Shown: positions 17,305 through 26,264, counted from the stretch's first letter. The stretch is DNA of 64,000 nucleotides from Mesorhizobium sp. LSHC420B00 (GCF_000503055.1 NZ_AYVY01000012.1:1-64000), one strand, 5' to 3'. Notes: a model not told the origin generated them from the sequence alone. Translations and numbers: made by a program.

Positions 17305-17510
17305 GGCCCGGCCGCCGCGCAATGGCGCTATCGATTCGATGCTGCCAAAGGCAAGCTCGCCGGGAAGAGAACCCCAACCACCCCATCTCCCGGCGAGCCT
17401 ACTTACCTGATTGATACGCAATCAGGACCGGGATCAGCCGGCAAGCTCCTTGCTGCAAGACGGATGCCAGCTTTTGTTCCCGAAATGGGACAGTGGCTGA
17501 ACTGGAATCG

Positions 17511-18215
17511 TCAAATCTCGAACTCGCCCTGCCCTTCATCCATGGCGCTGACCGTCTCGGCTGCGAGCGCTCGCGTTATCGGCGTCTTGCGCTCGAGCGC
17601 GGTGCGGTCGAGCCGTTCGACCACCCGCATGGCGGTGGCCAGCGAGCGTTCGATGCGGCGCACCAGGTATTGCACGACATGCGGCTCGACCTCGACCTGG
17701 CGGTCGGCGAACAGTTTTGTGATGACGCCGGCCAGCAAGAGATCGTCGGGCTCGTGGATCTCGACGGTAGCCGCCGCCTTGAGCCGCGAGGCCAGGTCGG
17801 GCAGCCTGACGCCCCAGGCGGAGGGAAAGCGGCGCGCCGTCAACAGTAAGGTCGAGCCGGCGCCGCGCACCGCATTGATCAGGTGGAACAGGCCGTGCTC
17901 GTCGACCGGGCCGGCGTCGACATCGTCGATCAGGGCCGGATGCGCGCCGAGATTTTCGATACAGTCGCCGATGCGGGCGGCCTCCACTTTCACCGCGTCG
18001 GCGCGGGTCCGCCAGATCGAGGCCAGATGGGTTTTTCCCGAGCCGGCCGGCCCAGCCAGCACGACAACCGGCGACGGCCAGTCCGGCCAGCGGTCGACAA
18101 GCGCCGCGGCCTGGCTGTTGGTGGCGGAGACGACGAGCTCGTCACGCGAATAGCCGGTGCCGTGGCCTAGATCGAGCGGCAATTGGCGCGGCGGATCGAT
18201 CTTGTTGTCCGGCAT
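17511..18215 (-). CDS. hdaA: DnaA regulatory inactivator HdaA
   Basis: A 234-residue AAA+ protein lacking the DnaA DNA-binding domain. The N-terminal QLPLDL is a beta-clamp binding motif, Walker A is GPAGSGKTH (about 55-63), Walker B ALIDDVD (about 94). With the DNA-loaded clamp it stimulates ATP hydrolysis by DnaA and prevents re-initiation, as in Caulobacter. Start ATG at 18215 follows the permease stop after 5 bp. The AI-2E permease followed by hdaA is an arrangement also found in other rhizobia. Confidence 0.88.
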   Translation of the reverse strand: MPDNKIDPPRQLPLDLGHGTGYSRDELVVSATNSQAAALVDRWPDWPSPVVVLAGPAGSGKTHLASIWRTRADAVKVEAARIGDCIENLGAHPALIDDVDAGPVDEHGLFHLINAVRGAGSTLLLTARRFPSAWGVRLPDLASRLKAAATVEIHEPDDLLLAGVITKLFADRQVEVEPHVVQYLVRRIERSLATAMRVVERLDRTALERKTPITRALAAETVSAMDEGQGEFEI

Positions 18216-18220
18216 CTGGC

Positions 18221-19447
18221 TCAACCGCGCGCGCCCCCGCGGCGCCGAACCGGCAGCGGCGGCACCGGCTCGTCGGCATGGCCCTTGTAGAGCGGCGATT
18301 CGAGATAGCGCGCGATGGCGAAACGCACCAGAACGGCAACGGCGGCGGAAGCCGGAACGGCGATCAGCAGGCCGACGAAGCCGAACAGCGCGCCGAAGGC
18401 AAACAGCGCAAACATCAGCCATACCGGATGCAGGCCGACGCTTTTGCCGACTAACCGCGGCTGCAGGATGTTGCCCTCGATGAACTGGCCGACGAAGAAC
18501 ACGCCTGCCACTGCCGCGATCATGGTCCAGTCCGGCCAGAACTGGACGAAGGCAACGCCGACAGCCAGCACCAGCCCGGTCAGCGAGCCGACATAGGGGA
18601 TGAACGAGATCAGCCCGGCGAACAGGCCGATGAGGATGCCGAAATTCAGGCCCGTCAGCGTCAGGCCGGTGGCATACATGGCGCCGAGCACCAGGCAGAG
18701 CGTACCCTGGCCGCGCACGAAGCCGGCGGTCGCGGTGTTGATGTCCCTGGCGATCGCCCGGACCGTCTTGACATAGTCGCGCGGCACCCAGCCGTCGACG
18801 ATTGCCACCATGCGGTCCCAGTCGAGCAGCATGTAGAAGGCGACGACCGGCGTCACCACGAACAGGCTGACAACCGAGACCAGCGCCACGCCGGAGCTCC
18901 AGATCGAGGTGAAGACCGTAGTCAGGAGACCGAAGCCGGAGGTCAGCAGCGAGTTCAGCCCTTCGCGCAGGCCATTGGCGTCGACGCCGAATTTCTCTTC
19001 CAGCCATTTCGGGTCGAAACTGGTGATCAGGCTCTGCAGCCGGGTCAGATAGTCCGGCAGCTTGCTGGCGAAATCAGCCATCTGCGAGGCGAGCACCGGA
19101 ACCAGGATGACGACGGCCAGCACCAGGACGACGATAAAGGCGATGAGGATGACCACCGTCGCCATCAGCCTGGACAGGCCGAGACGCTCCAGCCGGTCGG
19201 CGACAGGGTCGAGGAAATAGGCGAGCACCATGCCGGCGACGAAGGGCAGAAGGATGCCGCTGAAGACATAGAGGAAGACGGCGAGGATGATGGCGCTGAC
19301 CAGCCAGAAGCGGATCTGGCGGCGAAACGACGCCGATGCCGCAGCCTCCGCTGCCGCGGCTTCGGCCTCGGCGTCGATCGACCGTTCGTCGGGTCCCTGG
19401 TGTTCAGGTGCCCCGCGTTCAGGTGCCGGGTGTGGAGCCTTCGCCAT
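18221..19447 (-). CDS. AI-2E family transporter (PerM-like permease)
   Basis: 408 residues with an acidic, alanine-rich cytoplasmic N-terminus (1-42) and about eight membrane segments. FVAGMVLAYFLDPVADRLER, the middle loop with FDPKWLEEKFG, and FVGQFIEGNILQPRLVGKSV are typical of this family. Despite the name, most members are not shown to export autoinducer-2; some act in cation or osmotic homeostasis. It overlaps the upstream phosphatidyltransferase gene by 29 bp and precedes hdaA by 5 bp, so the three form one operon. Confidence 0.88.
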   Translation of the reverse strand: MAKAPHPAPERGAPEHQGPDERSIDAEAEAAAAEAAASASFRRQIRFWLVSAIILAVFLYVFSGILLPFVAGMVLAYFLDPVADRLERLGLSRLMATVVILIAFIVVLVLAVVILVPVLASQMADFASKLPDYLTRLQSLITSFDPKWLEEKFGVDANGLREGLNSLLTSGFGLLTTVFTSIWSSGVALVSVVSLFVVTPVVAFYMLLDWDRMVAIVDGWVPRDYVKTVRAIARDINTATAGFVRGQGTLCLVLGAMYATGLTLTGLNFGILIGLFAGLISFIPYVGSLTGLVLAVGVAFVQFWPDWTMIAAVAGVFFVGQFIEGNILQPRLVGKSVGLHPVWLMFALFAFGALFGFVGLLIAVPASAAVAVLVRFAIARYLESPLYKGHADEPVPPLPVRRRGGARG

Positions 19448-19982
19448 AGCCGCTCATATGCCTCAGCCAAGCCACGAGATAGGCCGCGGCCGAAGCCACG
19501 GTCAAGACCCCGGACAGCAATATGAGGGCCGGCCTCAGCGGATCGAGACGGATGTCAAAGGCGAGTTCGCCCAACACCACTGCCGCCAGCACGATCTGGA
19601 TCGCGGTGTTGGCCTTCGACACCAGGAGCGGCTTCATCTCAACCGGATGCGCCATGACGGTGGACAAAAGCACGGCGCAGACGATCAGCGCGTCGCGCGA
19701 CACCATGGTGATGACCAGCCATAGCGGCAACTCGCCGCTGATGCCCATGACCACGAAGACGGAGACCAGCAGCAGCTTGTCGGCCATCGGGTCGAGATAG
19801 GCGCCGAGCCTGGAAAACTGATTGAAATGGCGGGCGATGAAGCCGTCGACGCCGTCGGAAATGCCGGCAATGAGGAAGCCGGCAAAGGCCCAGTCCCAGC
19901 GTTCCTGCAGCATGGCCAGCACCACGGCCGGCACCAGCACGAAGCGCATGATCGTGATCATGTTGGGGATGGTCAAACGCAT
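19419..19982 (-). CDS. CDP-alcohol phosphatidyltransferase family protein
   Basis: A 187-residue membrane enzyme with the full catalytic motif DGxxARx8GxxxDxxxD at residues about 46-67 (DGFIARHF...GAYLDPMADK). It transfers a phosphatidyl group from CDP-diacylglycerol to an alcohol. It is a second paralogue beside pgsA at 44097 and probably uses another or the same polyol. ATG at 19982 matches the family start (MRLTIPNMITIMR); the longer open frame upstream is not supported. First gene of the operon ending in hdaA. Confidence 0.85.
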   Translation of the reverse strand: MRLTIPNMITIMRFVLVPAVVLAMLQERWDWAFAGFLIAGISDGVDGFIARHFNQFSRLGAYLDPMADKLLLVSVFVVMGISGELPLWLVITMVSRDALIVCAVLLSTVMAHPVEMKPLLVSKANTAIQIVLAAVVLGELAFDIRLDPLRPALILLSGVLTVASAAAYLVAWLRHMSGYGEGSTPGT

Positions 19983-20150
19983 TATCCCGTCGCTCTTGTT
20001 TGTCGATACATGATGGAGATGGAGGGTCACGGCAAGTGAGAAGCGACAAAAGTTGGGCCGTGCACGGGTTTGTCGAGAGCGCACTGGCCGCGAAGCTATT
20101 TTGGAACAAGCGGCGCAGTGGCTGGACTCTTCGGCAACCATCAAGGCACC

Positions 20151-20810
20151 ATGGCGCAACAAAGAGGGAGTGGAACCTTGTCTTTGGCCGTTGGCGAAGC
20201 GCGTAAGTATCTCGATACGTTCATGATGGGACATGGCTTTCGCCGCATCCGGAAAGGCGTCTTCGAAGTCGACCGGAGCGACGATATTAGCCTGATTCTC
20301 GAAGAAGCCTTTACTGCAAGCTCTGGCGATGTTCATGTGAACATGCTCGTTTACCTGGACTTTCTTACCGTCAGGCCGTTGCTTGAAAGGCTGTACGGCA
20401 AAAAATGGATCTGGCCCGGACTGTCGCAGTTTCATCCCGAAACGATATTTAACAATGAGCTGAAAGCTTATGGTCGTTACTTCGAGAACCTTGACCAGAC
20501 GAGCATAGATAGGTTGCTGGGGAAATATGTCGAGCTGGCGCGACGGATCAGGGCTCAGAATCCGGACCTCGCCAGTTACGTCGCCGGACATAGCGAGCTG
20601 CTCGACAAACCTTACGAATTCACACAGCCCTTCGCCGTTCGGATCCTCGCGCTGATTGCCTGCGAAATCGAACTTGGGCACTACGAGCGGGTGAGGCAGG
20701 CTGTGCACTGGATTCGAACGAACAATAGCGGAATAGCGCTGAGCGGCTACGCCAAGGCACAACTCGACCGCGTCGACATGGTTCTGGCGGAACGAGAGGG
20801 ACGTCCATAA
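20151..20810 (+). CDS. Protein of unknown function, possibly DUF4304-like
   Basis: 219 residues from ATG 20151, soluble, no signal peptide. The first third, KYLDTFMMGHGFRRIRKGVF followed by a VNMLVYLDFLTVRPLLERL stretch, weakly recalls DUF4304 proteins found with immunity or stress genes, but I am not sure. The C-terminal half looks helical (LLGKYVELARRIRAQNPDLA, IELGHYERVRQAVHWIR). The start is uncertain because no clear ribosome site precedes it. Codon use is less G+C-biased than neighbours, so it may be acquired. Confidence 0.55.
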   Translation: MAQQRGSGTLSLAVGEARKYLDTFMMGHGFRRIRKGVFEVDRSDDISLILEEAFTASSGDVHVNMLVYLDFLTVRPLLERLYGKKWIWPGLSQFHPETIFNNELKAYGRYFENLDQTSIDRLLGKYVELARRIRAQNPDLASYVAGHSELLDKPYEFTQPFAVRILALIACEIELGHYERVRQAVHWIRTNNSGIALSGYAKAQLDRVDMVLAEREGRP

Positions 20811-20889
20811 GGGCGGCAGCTTGGGCGACTGTCCACTCTTTTGTCGAGCCAAGACAGTCTGATCCCGCCGTCATCCTTGCGAGGTGCGG

Positions 20890-20909
20890 CCGTTCATGCG
20901 AAGAGCCCG
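20890..20909 (+). repeat. 20 bp direct repeat, left copy
   Basis: CCGTTCATGCGAAGAGCCCG, identical at 21393-21412. The two copies flank the small membrane-protein gene at 20942-21355, 503 bp apart, with partly similar sequence around each. Confidence 0.8.
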
Positions 20910-20941
20910 GGAAAGCAATAGCTTATTTTCCCTACTGCTGA

Positions 20942-21355
20942 ATGACGATGGCGCAGAGAATCACAATCGCTTGGCGAGTAACGCTTTGCTATCTGGCCGG
21001 ACTGACAGAAAGTCTGCTGGCTTTCGCATCTTTCGGAGCCCCGCACCGCAACATAGCGACGCAAGATCTTCTGTGGGCCTTCGCTCTTGAGCTGGCCGTG
21101 GGCGTGGTCGTCTCTTGGCCCCTCTGGCTGACGGCTGCGGTCGTGGCGTTTCTGTTCGCGAGGTCGGTCGTTGCAAATCCAGGTCTGTGGGCTGCCGCGG
21201 CGGCTTTGGTCGCCGCCGGCTTCTCGTATGGAATCCTGCCCTTCGACGGTGAAATCAGGTCTCTTGCCACCGTCGGTGGCCTCGCCGCAATTCTGGCGGG
21301 GATTTCTTTTTACTGTTGGAGTATATCGCGCCCGGTTCCGCCGGTATCCAACTGA
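20942..21355 (+). CDS. Small membrane protein of unknown function
   Basis: 137 residues with about four hydrophobic segments (about 10-28, 41-69, 77-98, 106-126) and few charged residues. I recognise no family. A second ATG two codons in (20948) is an equally good start. The gene is bracketed by a perfect 20 bp direct repeat and lies between two unrelated blocks, upstream of purM; it may have arrived as a small insertion. Confidence 0.5.
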   Translation: MTMAQRITIAWRVTLCYLAGLTESLLAFASFGAPHRNIATQDLLWAFALELAVGVVVSWPLWLTAAVVAFLFARSVVANPGLWAAAAALVAAGFSYGILPFDGEIRSLATVGGLAAILAGISFYCWSISRPVPPVSN

Positions 21356-21392
21356 AAACACCATCATCGCGCGCTTGCCTTGCGGGGCAAAA

Positions 21393-21412
21393 CCGTTCAT
21401 GCGAAGAGCCCG
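21393..21412 (+). repeat. 20 bp direct repeat, right copy
   Basis: Identical to 20890-20909. It lies 54 bp before the purM start. Confidence 0.8.
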
Positions 21413-21465
21413 CAAGCGAATGAAACCAGCGACAGGCAAGCGCAACAGATGAGCAGGCGCCGGAA

Positions 21466-22530
21466 ATGAGCAAGCGCAAGAACGGGCTCACCTATGCCGA
21501 AGCGGGCGTCGACATCGATGCCGGCAATCTCATGGTCGAGAAGATCAAGCCGCTGGTGCGTGCGACCCGCCGGCCGGGCGCCGATGGCGAGATCGGCGGC
21601 TTCGGCGGCCTGTTCGACCTAAAGGCCGCCGGCTTCACCGATCCGGTGCTGGTCGCCGCCAATGACGGCGTCGGCACCAAGCTGAAGATCGCCATCGACG
21701 CCGGCAAGCACGATACGATCGGCATCGACCTCGTCGCCATGTGCGTCAACGACATCGTCGTGCAAGGCGCCGAGCCGCTGTTCTTCCTCGACTATTTCGC
21801 CACCGGCAAGCTCGATCCCGACCAGGGTGCTTCGATCGTCGGTGGTATCGCCGCCGGCTGCCGGCAGGCCGGCTGCGCGCTGATCGGTGGCGAGACGGCG
21901 GAAATGCCGGGCATGTATCACGACAAGGACTACGACCTTGCCGGCTTTGCAGTTGGTGCCGCCGAACGCGGCCAGCTGTTGCCGACCGACGACATCGTCG
22001 AGGGCGACGTGCTGCTCGGCCTTGCCTCGTCGGGCCTGCATTCGAACGGCTTTTCGCTGGTCCGCCGCATCGTCGCGATAAGCGGCCTTGGCTGGGGCGA
22101 TCCGGCGCCGTTCAATGACGAGGCGACACTGGCCGAGGCGCTGCTCGAGCCGACGCGCATCTACGTCAAGTCGATCCTCAAGGCGATCCGCAACACGCAT
22201 GGCATCAAGGCGCTGGCCCATATCACCGGCGGCGGCTTTCCCGAAAACATCCCGCGCGTTCTGCCCAAGGATTTTTCGGCCGAGCTCGATCTCGGCGCCA
22301 TCGAGGTGCCACCGGTGTTTTCGTGGCTGGCCAAGACCGGCGGCGTCGCGCCGGAAGAGATGATGCGCACCTTCAATTGCGGCATCGGCATGATCCTGGT
22401 CGTCGCCTCCGGTCAGGCGGCGCAGGTCGCCGCCGTTCTGCAGGAGGCCGGCGAGACGGTGACGCCGATCGGCCAGATCGTGCCGCGCCGCGATGCCGGC
22501 GTCATCTATCGGGGCTCGATCGGCCTATGA
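21466..22530 (+). CDS. purM: Phosphoribosylformylglycinamidine cyclo-ligase (AIR synthetase)
   Basis: 354 residues, the usual PurM length. [13 protein letters not shown] at the start, [41 protein letters not shown] and [16 protein letters not shown] are the conserved ATP and FGAM site segments; [13 protein letters not shown] follows. It closes the imidazole ring in the fifth step of purine synthesis. The stop overlaps the purN start (ATGA), so the two are translationally coupled. Confidence 0.97.
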   Translation: MSKRKNGLTYAEAGVDIDAGNLMVEKIKPLVRATRRPGADGEIGGFGGLFDLKAAGFTDPVLVAANDGVGTKLKIAIDAGKHDTIGIDLVAMCVNDIVVQGAEPLFFLDYFATGKLDPDQGASIVGGIAAGCRQAGCALIGGETAEMPGMYHDKDYDLAGFAVGAAERGQLLPTDDIVEGDVLLGLASSGLHSNGFSLVRRIVAISGLGWGDPAPFNDEATLAEALLEPTRIYVKSILKAIRNTHGIKALAHITGGGFPENIPRVLPKDFSAELDLGAIEVPPVFSWLAKTGGVAPEEMMRTFNCGIGMILVVASGQAAQVAAVLQEAGETVTPIGQIVPRRDAGVIYRGSIGL

Positions 22531-23234
22531 CCAGAAAACGCACCGTAGTGCTTATTTCGGGGCGCGGCTCCAACATGACGGCGCTGATCGCGGCCGCCGG
22601 CAGCCCGGCCTATCCGGCCGAGATCGTCGGCGTCATCTCCGATCGCGCCAATGCCGCCGGCCTCGGCATCGCCGCGGCTCGCGGCATCGCCACCAAGGTG
22701 ATTTCGCGCTCCGATTATGCCAGCAAGGAAGCGCATGACGGGGCGATCGATGCGGCCCTCTTGTCGTTCGGCGCCGAAATCGTCGCGCTGGCCGGCTATA
22801 TGCGCATCCTCGGCGCGCGTTTCGTCGAGAAGTGGCAGGGCCGGATGGTCAATATCCACCCTGCCCTGCTGCCTGCCTTCAAGGGGCTGGATACGCACGC
22901 GCGAGCCATCCGCGCAGGCATGCGCATCCATGGCTGCACAGTGCATTTCGTCACGCTCGACATGGATGACGGGCCGATCATCGCCCAGGCCGCAGTGCCG
23001 GTGATGGTCGGCGACAATGAGGACACGCTGGCCGCGCGCGTGCTCAAGGCCGAGCACCAGCTCTATCCGCTGGCGCTGGGCCTGGTCGCCGAAGGCAAGG
23101 CGCGGATGGAAGGCGGCCGCACGGTGTTTTCGCGCTTCGCCGACGATGCCGACAACGCCACGTCGGTGGTGATCGCGCCCGACCCGCTGCGTGAAGAGAC
23201 CGATCTTGAGCACCTGGCGCGGATAACGCCGTGA
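22527..23234 (+). CDS. purN: Phosphoribosylglycinamide formyltransferase
   Basis: 235 residues. [11 protein letters not shown] near residue 11 binds the GAR phosphate, the catalytic Asn and His are in [14 protein letters not shown] (about 109), and the catalytic Asp in [13 protein letters not shown]. It uses 10-formyl-THF to formylate GAR, the third purine step. ATG at 22527 lies inside the purM stop and gives a family-length protein. Confidence 0.96.
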   Translation: MTRKRTVVLISGRGSNMTALIAAAGSPAYPAEIVGVISDRANAAGLGIAAARGIATKVISRSDYASKEAHDGAIDAALLSFGAEIVALAGYMRILGARFVEKWQGRMVNIHPALLPAFKGLDTHARAIRAGMRIHGCTVHFVTLDMDDGPIIAQAAVPVMVGDNEDTLAARVLKAEHQLYPLALGLVAEGKARMEGGRTVFSRFADDADNATSVVIAPDPLREETDLEHLARITP

Positions 23235-23397
23235 TTGCTTTTCAATCGGCTGGGTCGTGAACCCCACAAATTAGCCGTGCGGTGGGCTGCGAAAGCCTGC
23301 TGTGTCTCGATAGCGGCCAGATTTTCGGCAGCACAGCGCAAGGACGCGATGTGCCAAAGGCAGACGCCAGTGATATTGATTTCGGGTATAACGAGGT

Positions 23398-24108
23398 ATG
23401 ACGTCCGTGCCCGAAACGACAGACTATGACACCATCGCCGGGCGTTACTCGGCGATGATCGATGAGCGGCCCTGGAATGCTCTCTACGAGCGCCCGACGA
23501 CCTTGCATCTCCTGCCACCGGTCGACAATATCGATGTTCTTGATGCCGGTTGCGGTCACGGCTGGTACGCCGATTGGCTGATGTGCCACGGTGCTCGCGT
23601 GGTTGCTGTCGACCGTAGCGCCGCAATGGTTGCTCTCGCGCAAAAGCGCGTCGCAGGTCGCGCCCGCGTGATCCAGGGCGACGTGAGCAATCTGCAAGGT
23701 ATCCTCGGCGACGAGACTTTTGACCTCGTGCTATCTTCGCTCGTCCTCCATTACCTAGCGGACCTACCAGCCGTTTTTTCTGAATATGCGCGGCTGCTTC
23801 GACCAACTGGCACGCTGGTATTTTCGACGCATCACCCAGTTCACGATCAAGTCAGCATTCTCGATCCTGGATATTTGAATGCCGAACTGATCGAGGAGGA
23901 ATGGGGATGGCTCGGGCAGAAAATGCGCTACTATCGAAGGCCGCTACGCGATCTGACTGACCCTCTTGCGGATGCTGGATTTGTCATTGAGCGGATGTGC
24001 GAGCCGACGCCAAGTGAGGAACTGAGACTGAAGGACCCAAAGGGATATGATCGACTTTGCCGCCTCCCGGCGTTCATTTTCGTGCGCGCCCGGAAGGGCA
24101 GCTCATAG
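23398..24108 (+). CDS. Class I SAM-dependent methyltransferase
   Basis: 236 residues. Motif I VLDAGCGHGWYADWL (about 47), the acidic residue of motif II in VVAVDRSAAMV, motif III-like IQGDVSNLQ, and motif IV FDLVLSSLVLHYL. The fold is UbiE/UbiG-like, but the substrate is unknown. Codon use is less G+C-rich than purMN and it is followed by a decayed toxin-antitoxin locus, so it may belong to an acquired segment of about 1.2 kb. Confidence 0.85.
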   Translation: MTSVPETTDYDTIAGRYSAMIDERPWNALYERPTTLHLLPPVDNIDVLDAGCGHGWYADWLMCHGARVVAVDRSAAMVALAQKRVAGRARVIQGDVSNLQGILGDETFDLVLSSLVLHYLADLPAVFSEYARLLRPTGTLVFSTHHPVHDQVSILDPGYLNAELIEEEWGWLGQKMRYYRRPLRDLTDPLADAGFVIERMCEPTPSEELRLKDPKGYDRLCRLPAFIFVRARKGSS

Positions 24109-24156
24109 ACGATGCGACGTCGCCGACAGCACAGGTAAGTCATAGTAGACAGCTTG

Positions 24157-24359
24157 ATGGCGACCGTCGAAAAAGTCAGCGAGGTGCTACCCGAATGCGG
24201 GCTTGGCCAGCCCTTGCGCATAGCCGAAGCGGAGCGATTACGGAAAGCCTGGGCGGAGGGGCTGGAGAGTGGTCCGTCCGCCCCGTTCGACATCGAGGAT
24301 ATAAAAAAAAAGCCCGCAGCAGGTTCGGCAACGCCATCAAAAACCAGCGGAATGGCTGA
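24157..24359 (+). pseudogene. ParD-like antitoxin gene with a frameshift in an A tract
   Basis: The first frame reads AERLRKAWAEGLESGPSAPF followed by DIEDIKKK, the C-terminal pattern of ParD/CC2985-type antitoxins. At the A9 run 24303-24311 the frame should step to give ARSRFGNAIKNQRNG and a stop at 24357-24359; one A is missing for this. Either the gene is dead or slippage on the A run restores it. Just downstream lies a scrap of the toxin gene. Confidence 0.6.
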
Positions 24360-24400
24360 CATCCGGATCGTTGACGGCAAATTATCTCGTGCTTTATTGA

Positions 24401-24469
24401 CTGGCCGAACAATGCGTCGAGATTGTCCGCGTCGTGCATGGCGCACGCGATGTTTCGGCCTTATTTTGA
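24401..24469 (+). pseudogene. C-terminal remnant of a ParE/RelE-type toxin gene
   Basis: This frame reads LAEQCVEIVRVVHGARDVSA followed by LF and TGA. The terminal strand IVRVVHGARD is the hallmark of ParE toxins. The N-terminal three quarters are absent, so the toxin cannot work. With the broken antitoxin frame upstream it marks a decayed type II toxin-antitoxin locus. Confidence 0.65.
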
Positions 24470-24473
24470 AACC

Positions 24474-24989
24474 ATGATGCAATTGCTGCTCCTGCGTCAC
24501 GCTAAGTCGAGCTGGGACGATCCTGGCCTCATCGATTTCGACCGGCCGCTGTCCGGGCGCGGGCGGAAAGCAGCGCCGCTGGTCGGGCGCGAACTGACCC
24601 GGCGCGGCTGGCTGCCGGAGCTGGCGCTGGTGTCGCCGGCGCTGCGCACCCGCGACACATGGCGGCTGGTTTCGGCGGAATTGCCGGCGAAGGTGCAGGC
24701 CAAATTTGCCCAGGCGCTCTACGAGGCAGCGGCGGCGGACATCCTCGCCAAGGTGCGGCAAGTAAAGGCGGAGACCGGAACGCTGCTGGTGCTTGGCCAC
24801 AATCCCGGGTTGGAGGAGTTCGCGCGCGGGCTTGCCGGGGCTGGATCGGATGAAGCGGCGCTGAAAAAGCTGGCGGAAAAATTCCCGACCGCGGCCCTGG
24901 CTCGGTTCGACGTCGATGGCGATTGGGCCGGTCTCACCTTCGGCAGCGCCCGACTGACGCACTGCATTTGGCCGAAGGATCTGCGTTAG
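24474..24989 (+). CDS. SixA-like phosphohistidine phosphatase (histidine phosphatase superfamily)
   Basis: A 171-residue one-domain protein. The phosphate pocket LLLRHAKSSW (RHG-type motif) lies at the start, FDRPLSGRGRKAAP follows, and the second catalytic His is in VLGHNPGLEEFARGL (about 110). It removes phosphate from histidine of phosphotransfer proteins or from small substrates. Start ATG at 24474 or 24477; both follow only a weak ribosome site, consistent with the junk DNA upstream. Confidence 0.88.
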   Translation: MMQLLLLRHAKSSWDDPGLIDFDRPLSGRGRKAAPLVGRELTRRGWLPELALVSPALRTRDTWRLVSAELPAKVQAKFAQALYEAAAADILAKVRQVKAETGTLLVLGHNPGLEEFARGLAGAGSDEAALKKLAEKFPTAALARFDVDGDWAGLTFGSARLTHCIWPKDLR

Positions 24990-25053
24990 GGATTTACCAA
25001 CAGGCCGGGGGAAAAACCGCCGATCCCTCGACCGACCGAGCTTCGCACAAACA

Positions 25054-25085
25054 AGAGCGGCGGGCCAAGCCCGCCGTTCTTTGTG
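25054..25085 (-). terminator. Rho-independent terminator of the 90-residue DUF680 gene
   Basis: A 12 bp stem (25054-25065 with 25069-25080, one G-U) around a 3-base loop, GC-rich at its base, with AAAGAACGGCGGGC in the minus-strand reading. It ends the gene at 25104 and could also serve sixA on the other strand. A near-identical stem follows the paralogue at 25603-25631. Confidence 0.7.
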
Positions 25086-25103
25086 CTCCCGGGGTTTGAG
25101 GAA

Positions 25104-25376
25104 CTAGCGGCCCCAGTTGCCCCGGCCAGATTGGGGCACTACGGGCTGATCCGTGCCGAATCGGGTCGTCGCCCCGGTGTCGACGGCGTTGTGCTCAGCC
25201 GCCAGCGGCTTGCGGATGGAACCGGTAAACCCGCTGTCGATAGCGCCGACAGGCGCATTGCCAACAGGCGCGGCCGGCTGGTTGGCACCGTCCGAACCAT
25301 AGTGGTCGCTGCCGGCAAAGGCGCTGCCCGTGGCGGTGAGGACGATAGCGGCGATGGTAAGAGCAATCTTGGTCAT
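25104..25376 (-). CDS. Small exported protein, DUF680 type, copy A
   Basis: 90 residues. MTKIALTIAAIVLTATGSAFA is a signal peptide, and the mature protein opens GSDHYGSDGANQPAA and carries GFTGSIRKP in the middle, ending GNWGR. It is a paralogue of the gene at 25653 with matching start, GSDHYGS, FTGSIRKP and C-terminal GR. This family (DUF680, as I recall) is known mainly from Mesorhizobium and has no assigned function. ATG 25376 matches the paralogue start. Confidence 0.75.
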   Translation of the reverse strand: MTKIALTIAAIVLTATGSAFAGSDHYGSDGANQPAAPVGNAPVGAIDSGFTGSIRKPLAAEHNAVDTGATTRFGTDQPVVPQSGRGNWGR

Positions 25377-25602
25377 TTCGGGTACTCCAGTGTGCTGGTC
25401 ATTCGTGAGTTGTCGTTGCTTTCGACGCATTCGAGATGAGAGCGCTGCCCGCGCCGACGAATACGCATCGGCTTTTTCCGACGTGCACGTTGCTGGACGA
25501 TTTCAGCAACCGAGATTGTGGCTACAGATGAAACCTGCAATTCAAAGTATTCGATTGGCGCAGGATTCGATCCAGCGCTCGTCCCGGCTGATACGCGAAA
25601 GC

Positions 25603-25631
25603 AAGAGTAGCGGGCCGAGCCCGCCGCTCTT
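25603..25631 (-). terminator. Rho-independent terminator of the 77-residue DUF680 gene
   Basis: GCGGGC at 25610-25615 pairs with GCCCGC at 25619-25624 around CGA, and the stem continues to AAGAG/CTCTT with one mismatch and one G-U. Sequence close to the element at 25054, showing that gene and terminator were duplicated together. Confidence 0.7.
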
Positions 25632-25652
25632 TGTGTTCCGGGGCTGTGATAA

Positions 25653-25886
25653 TCAGCGGCCCCAGATGCCTGGGCCGGATTCAGGCGCCACCGACTCGGA
25701 AGTCGTCTTGGCACCGGTATGCTCGGAAGTAACCGGCTTGCGGATCGAGCCGGTGAACGTGTTGTCAACGTTGGCAGCAGGAGCGGCCGGCTGGTTGACG
25801 TTGTCCGAGCCATAATGGTCGCTGCCCGCAAAAGCGGTGCCGGTGGCAACGAGGATGGCGGCGGCGGTAAGAGCGATCTTGGTCAT
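25653..25886 (-). CDS. Small exported protein, DUF680 type, copy B
   Basis: 77 residues, signal peptide MTKIALTAAAILVATGTAFA, then GSDHYGSDNVNQPAAPAANV, NTFTGSIRKPVTSEH and terminal GIWGR. Strongly similar to copy A, which has a longer linker before FTGSIRKP. Its own terminator follows. Tandem paralogues with separate terminators suggest separate regulation or dosage. Function unknown. Confidence 0.75.
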   Translation of the reverse strand: MTKIALTAAAILVATGTAFAGSDHYGSDNVNQPAAPAANVDNTFTGSIRKPVTSEHTGAKTTSESVAPESGPGIWGR

Positions 25887-26264
25887 TTCAGGTACTCCGG
25901 TAGTTCTTTGGTCTGTCCGTCAAGTGGCGTGCCTTGGGAAGAATTCGCGTCGCTCGGACCGCCCCGAGATGGGTCCGCAAGCTTGTCGTTTCCAATCACA
26001 AAAATTTTGTACGGGTGCGCCAAATTGGCCGCTTGAAATTCGACATGCGGCTCCTTTCGCCACAATGTTCTTATTTCTTTTCAATTGGTTATGCGGTTAT
26101 TGGTGATTTTCAGCACGAACATTCTGTGAGCCGGCGTTCACCCATTCCTGTATCCTCTGTCAACAGAACCGAACCGTTCGGTTCGAACTATTTTACGTTT
26201 GGCTGGATCAGCGCTTCAGAGCCTCGATCGACATGCCTGCCGACCGATCAATGCCCAGTAAAAA
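25887..26264. other. Intergenic region upstream of the DUF680 gene
   Basis: 378 bp without a convincing gene, comparatively A+T-rich around 26000-26110. It should contain the promoter of the DUF680 gene (minus strand). A short palindrome, CGAACCG-TT-CGGTTCG at 26170-26185, has TetR-operator shape but no regulator gene is next to it. Confidence 0.5.

Noticed and set aside
26170-26185. CGAACCG-TT-CGGTTCG palindrome as a TetR operator
   Set aside because: Shape is right but no regulator or suitably placed promoter is next to it, so function is unsupported.
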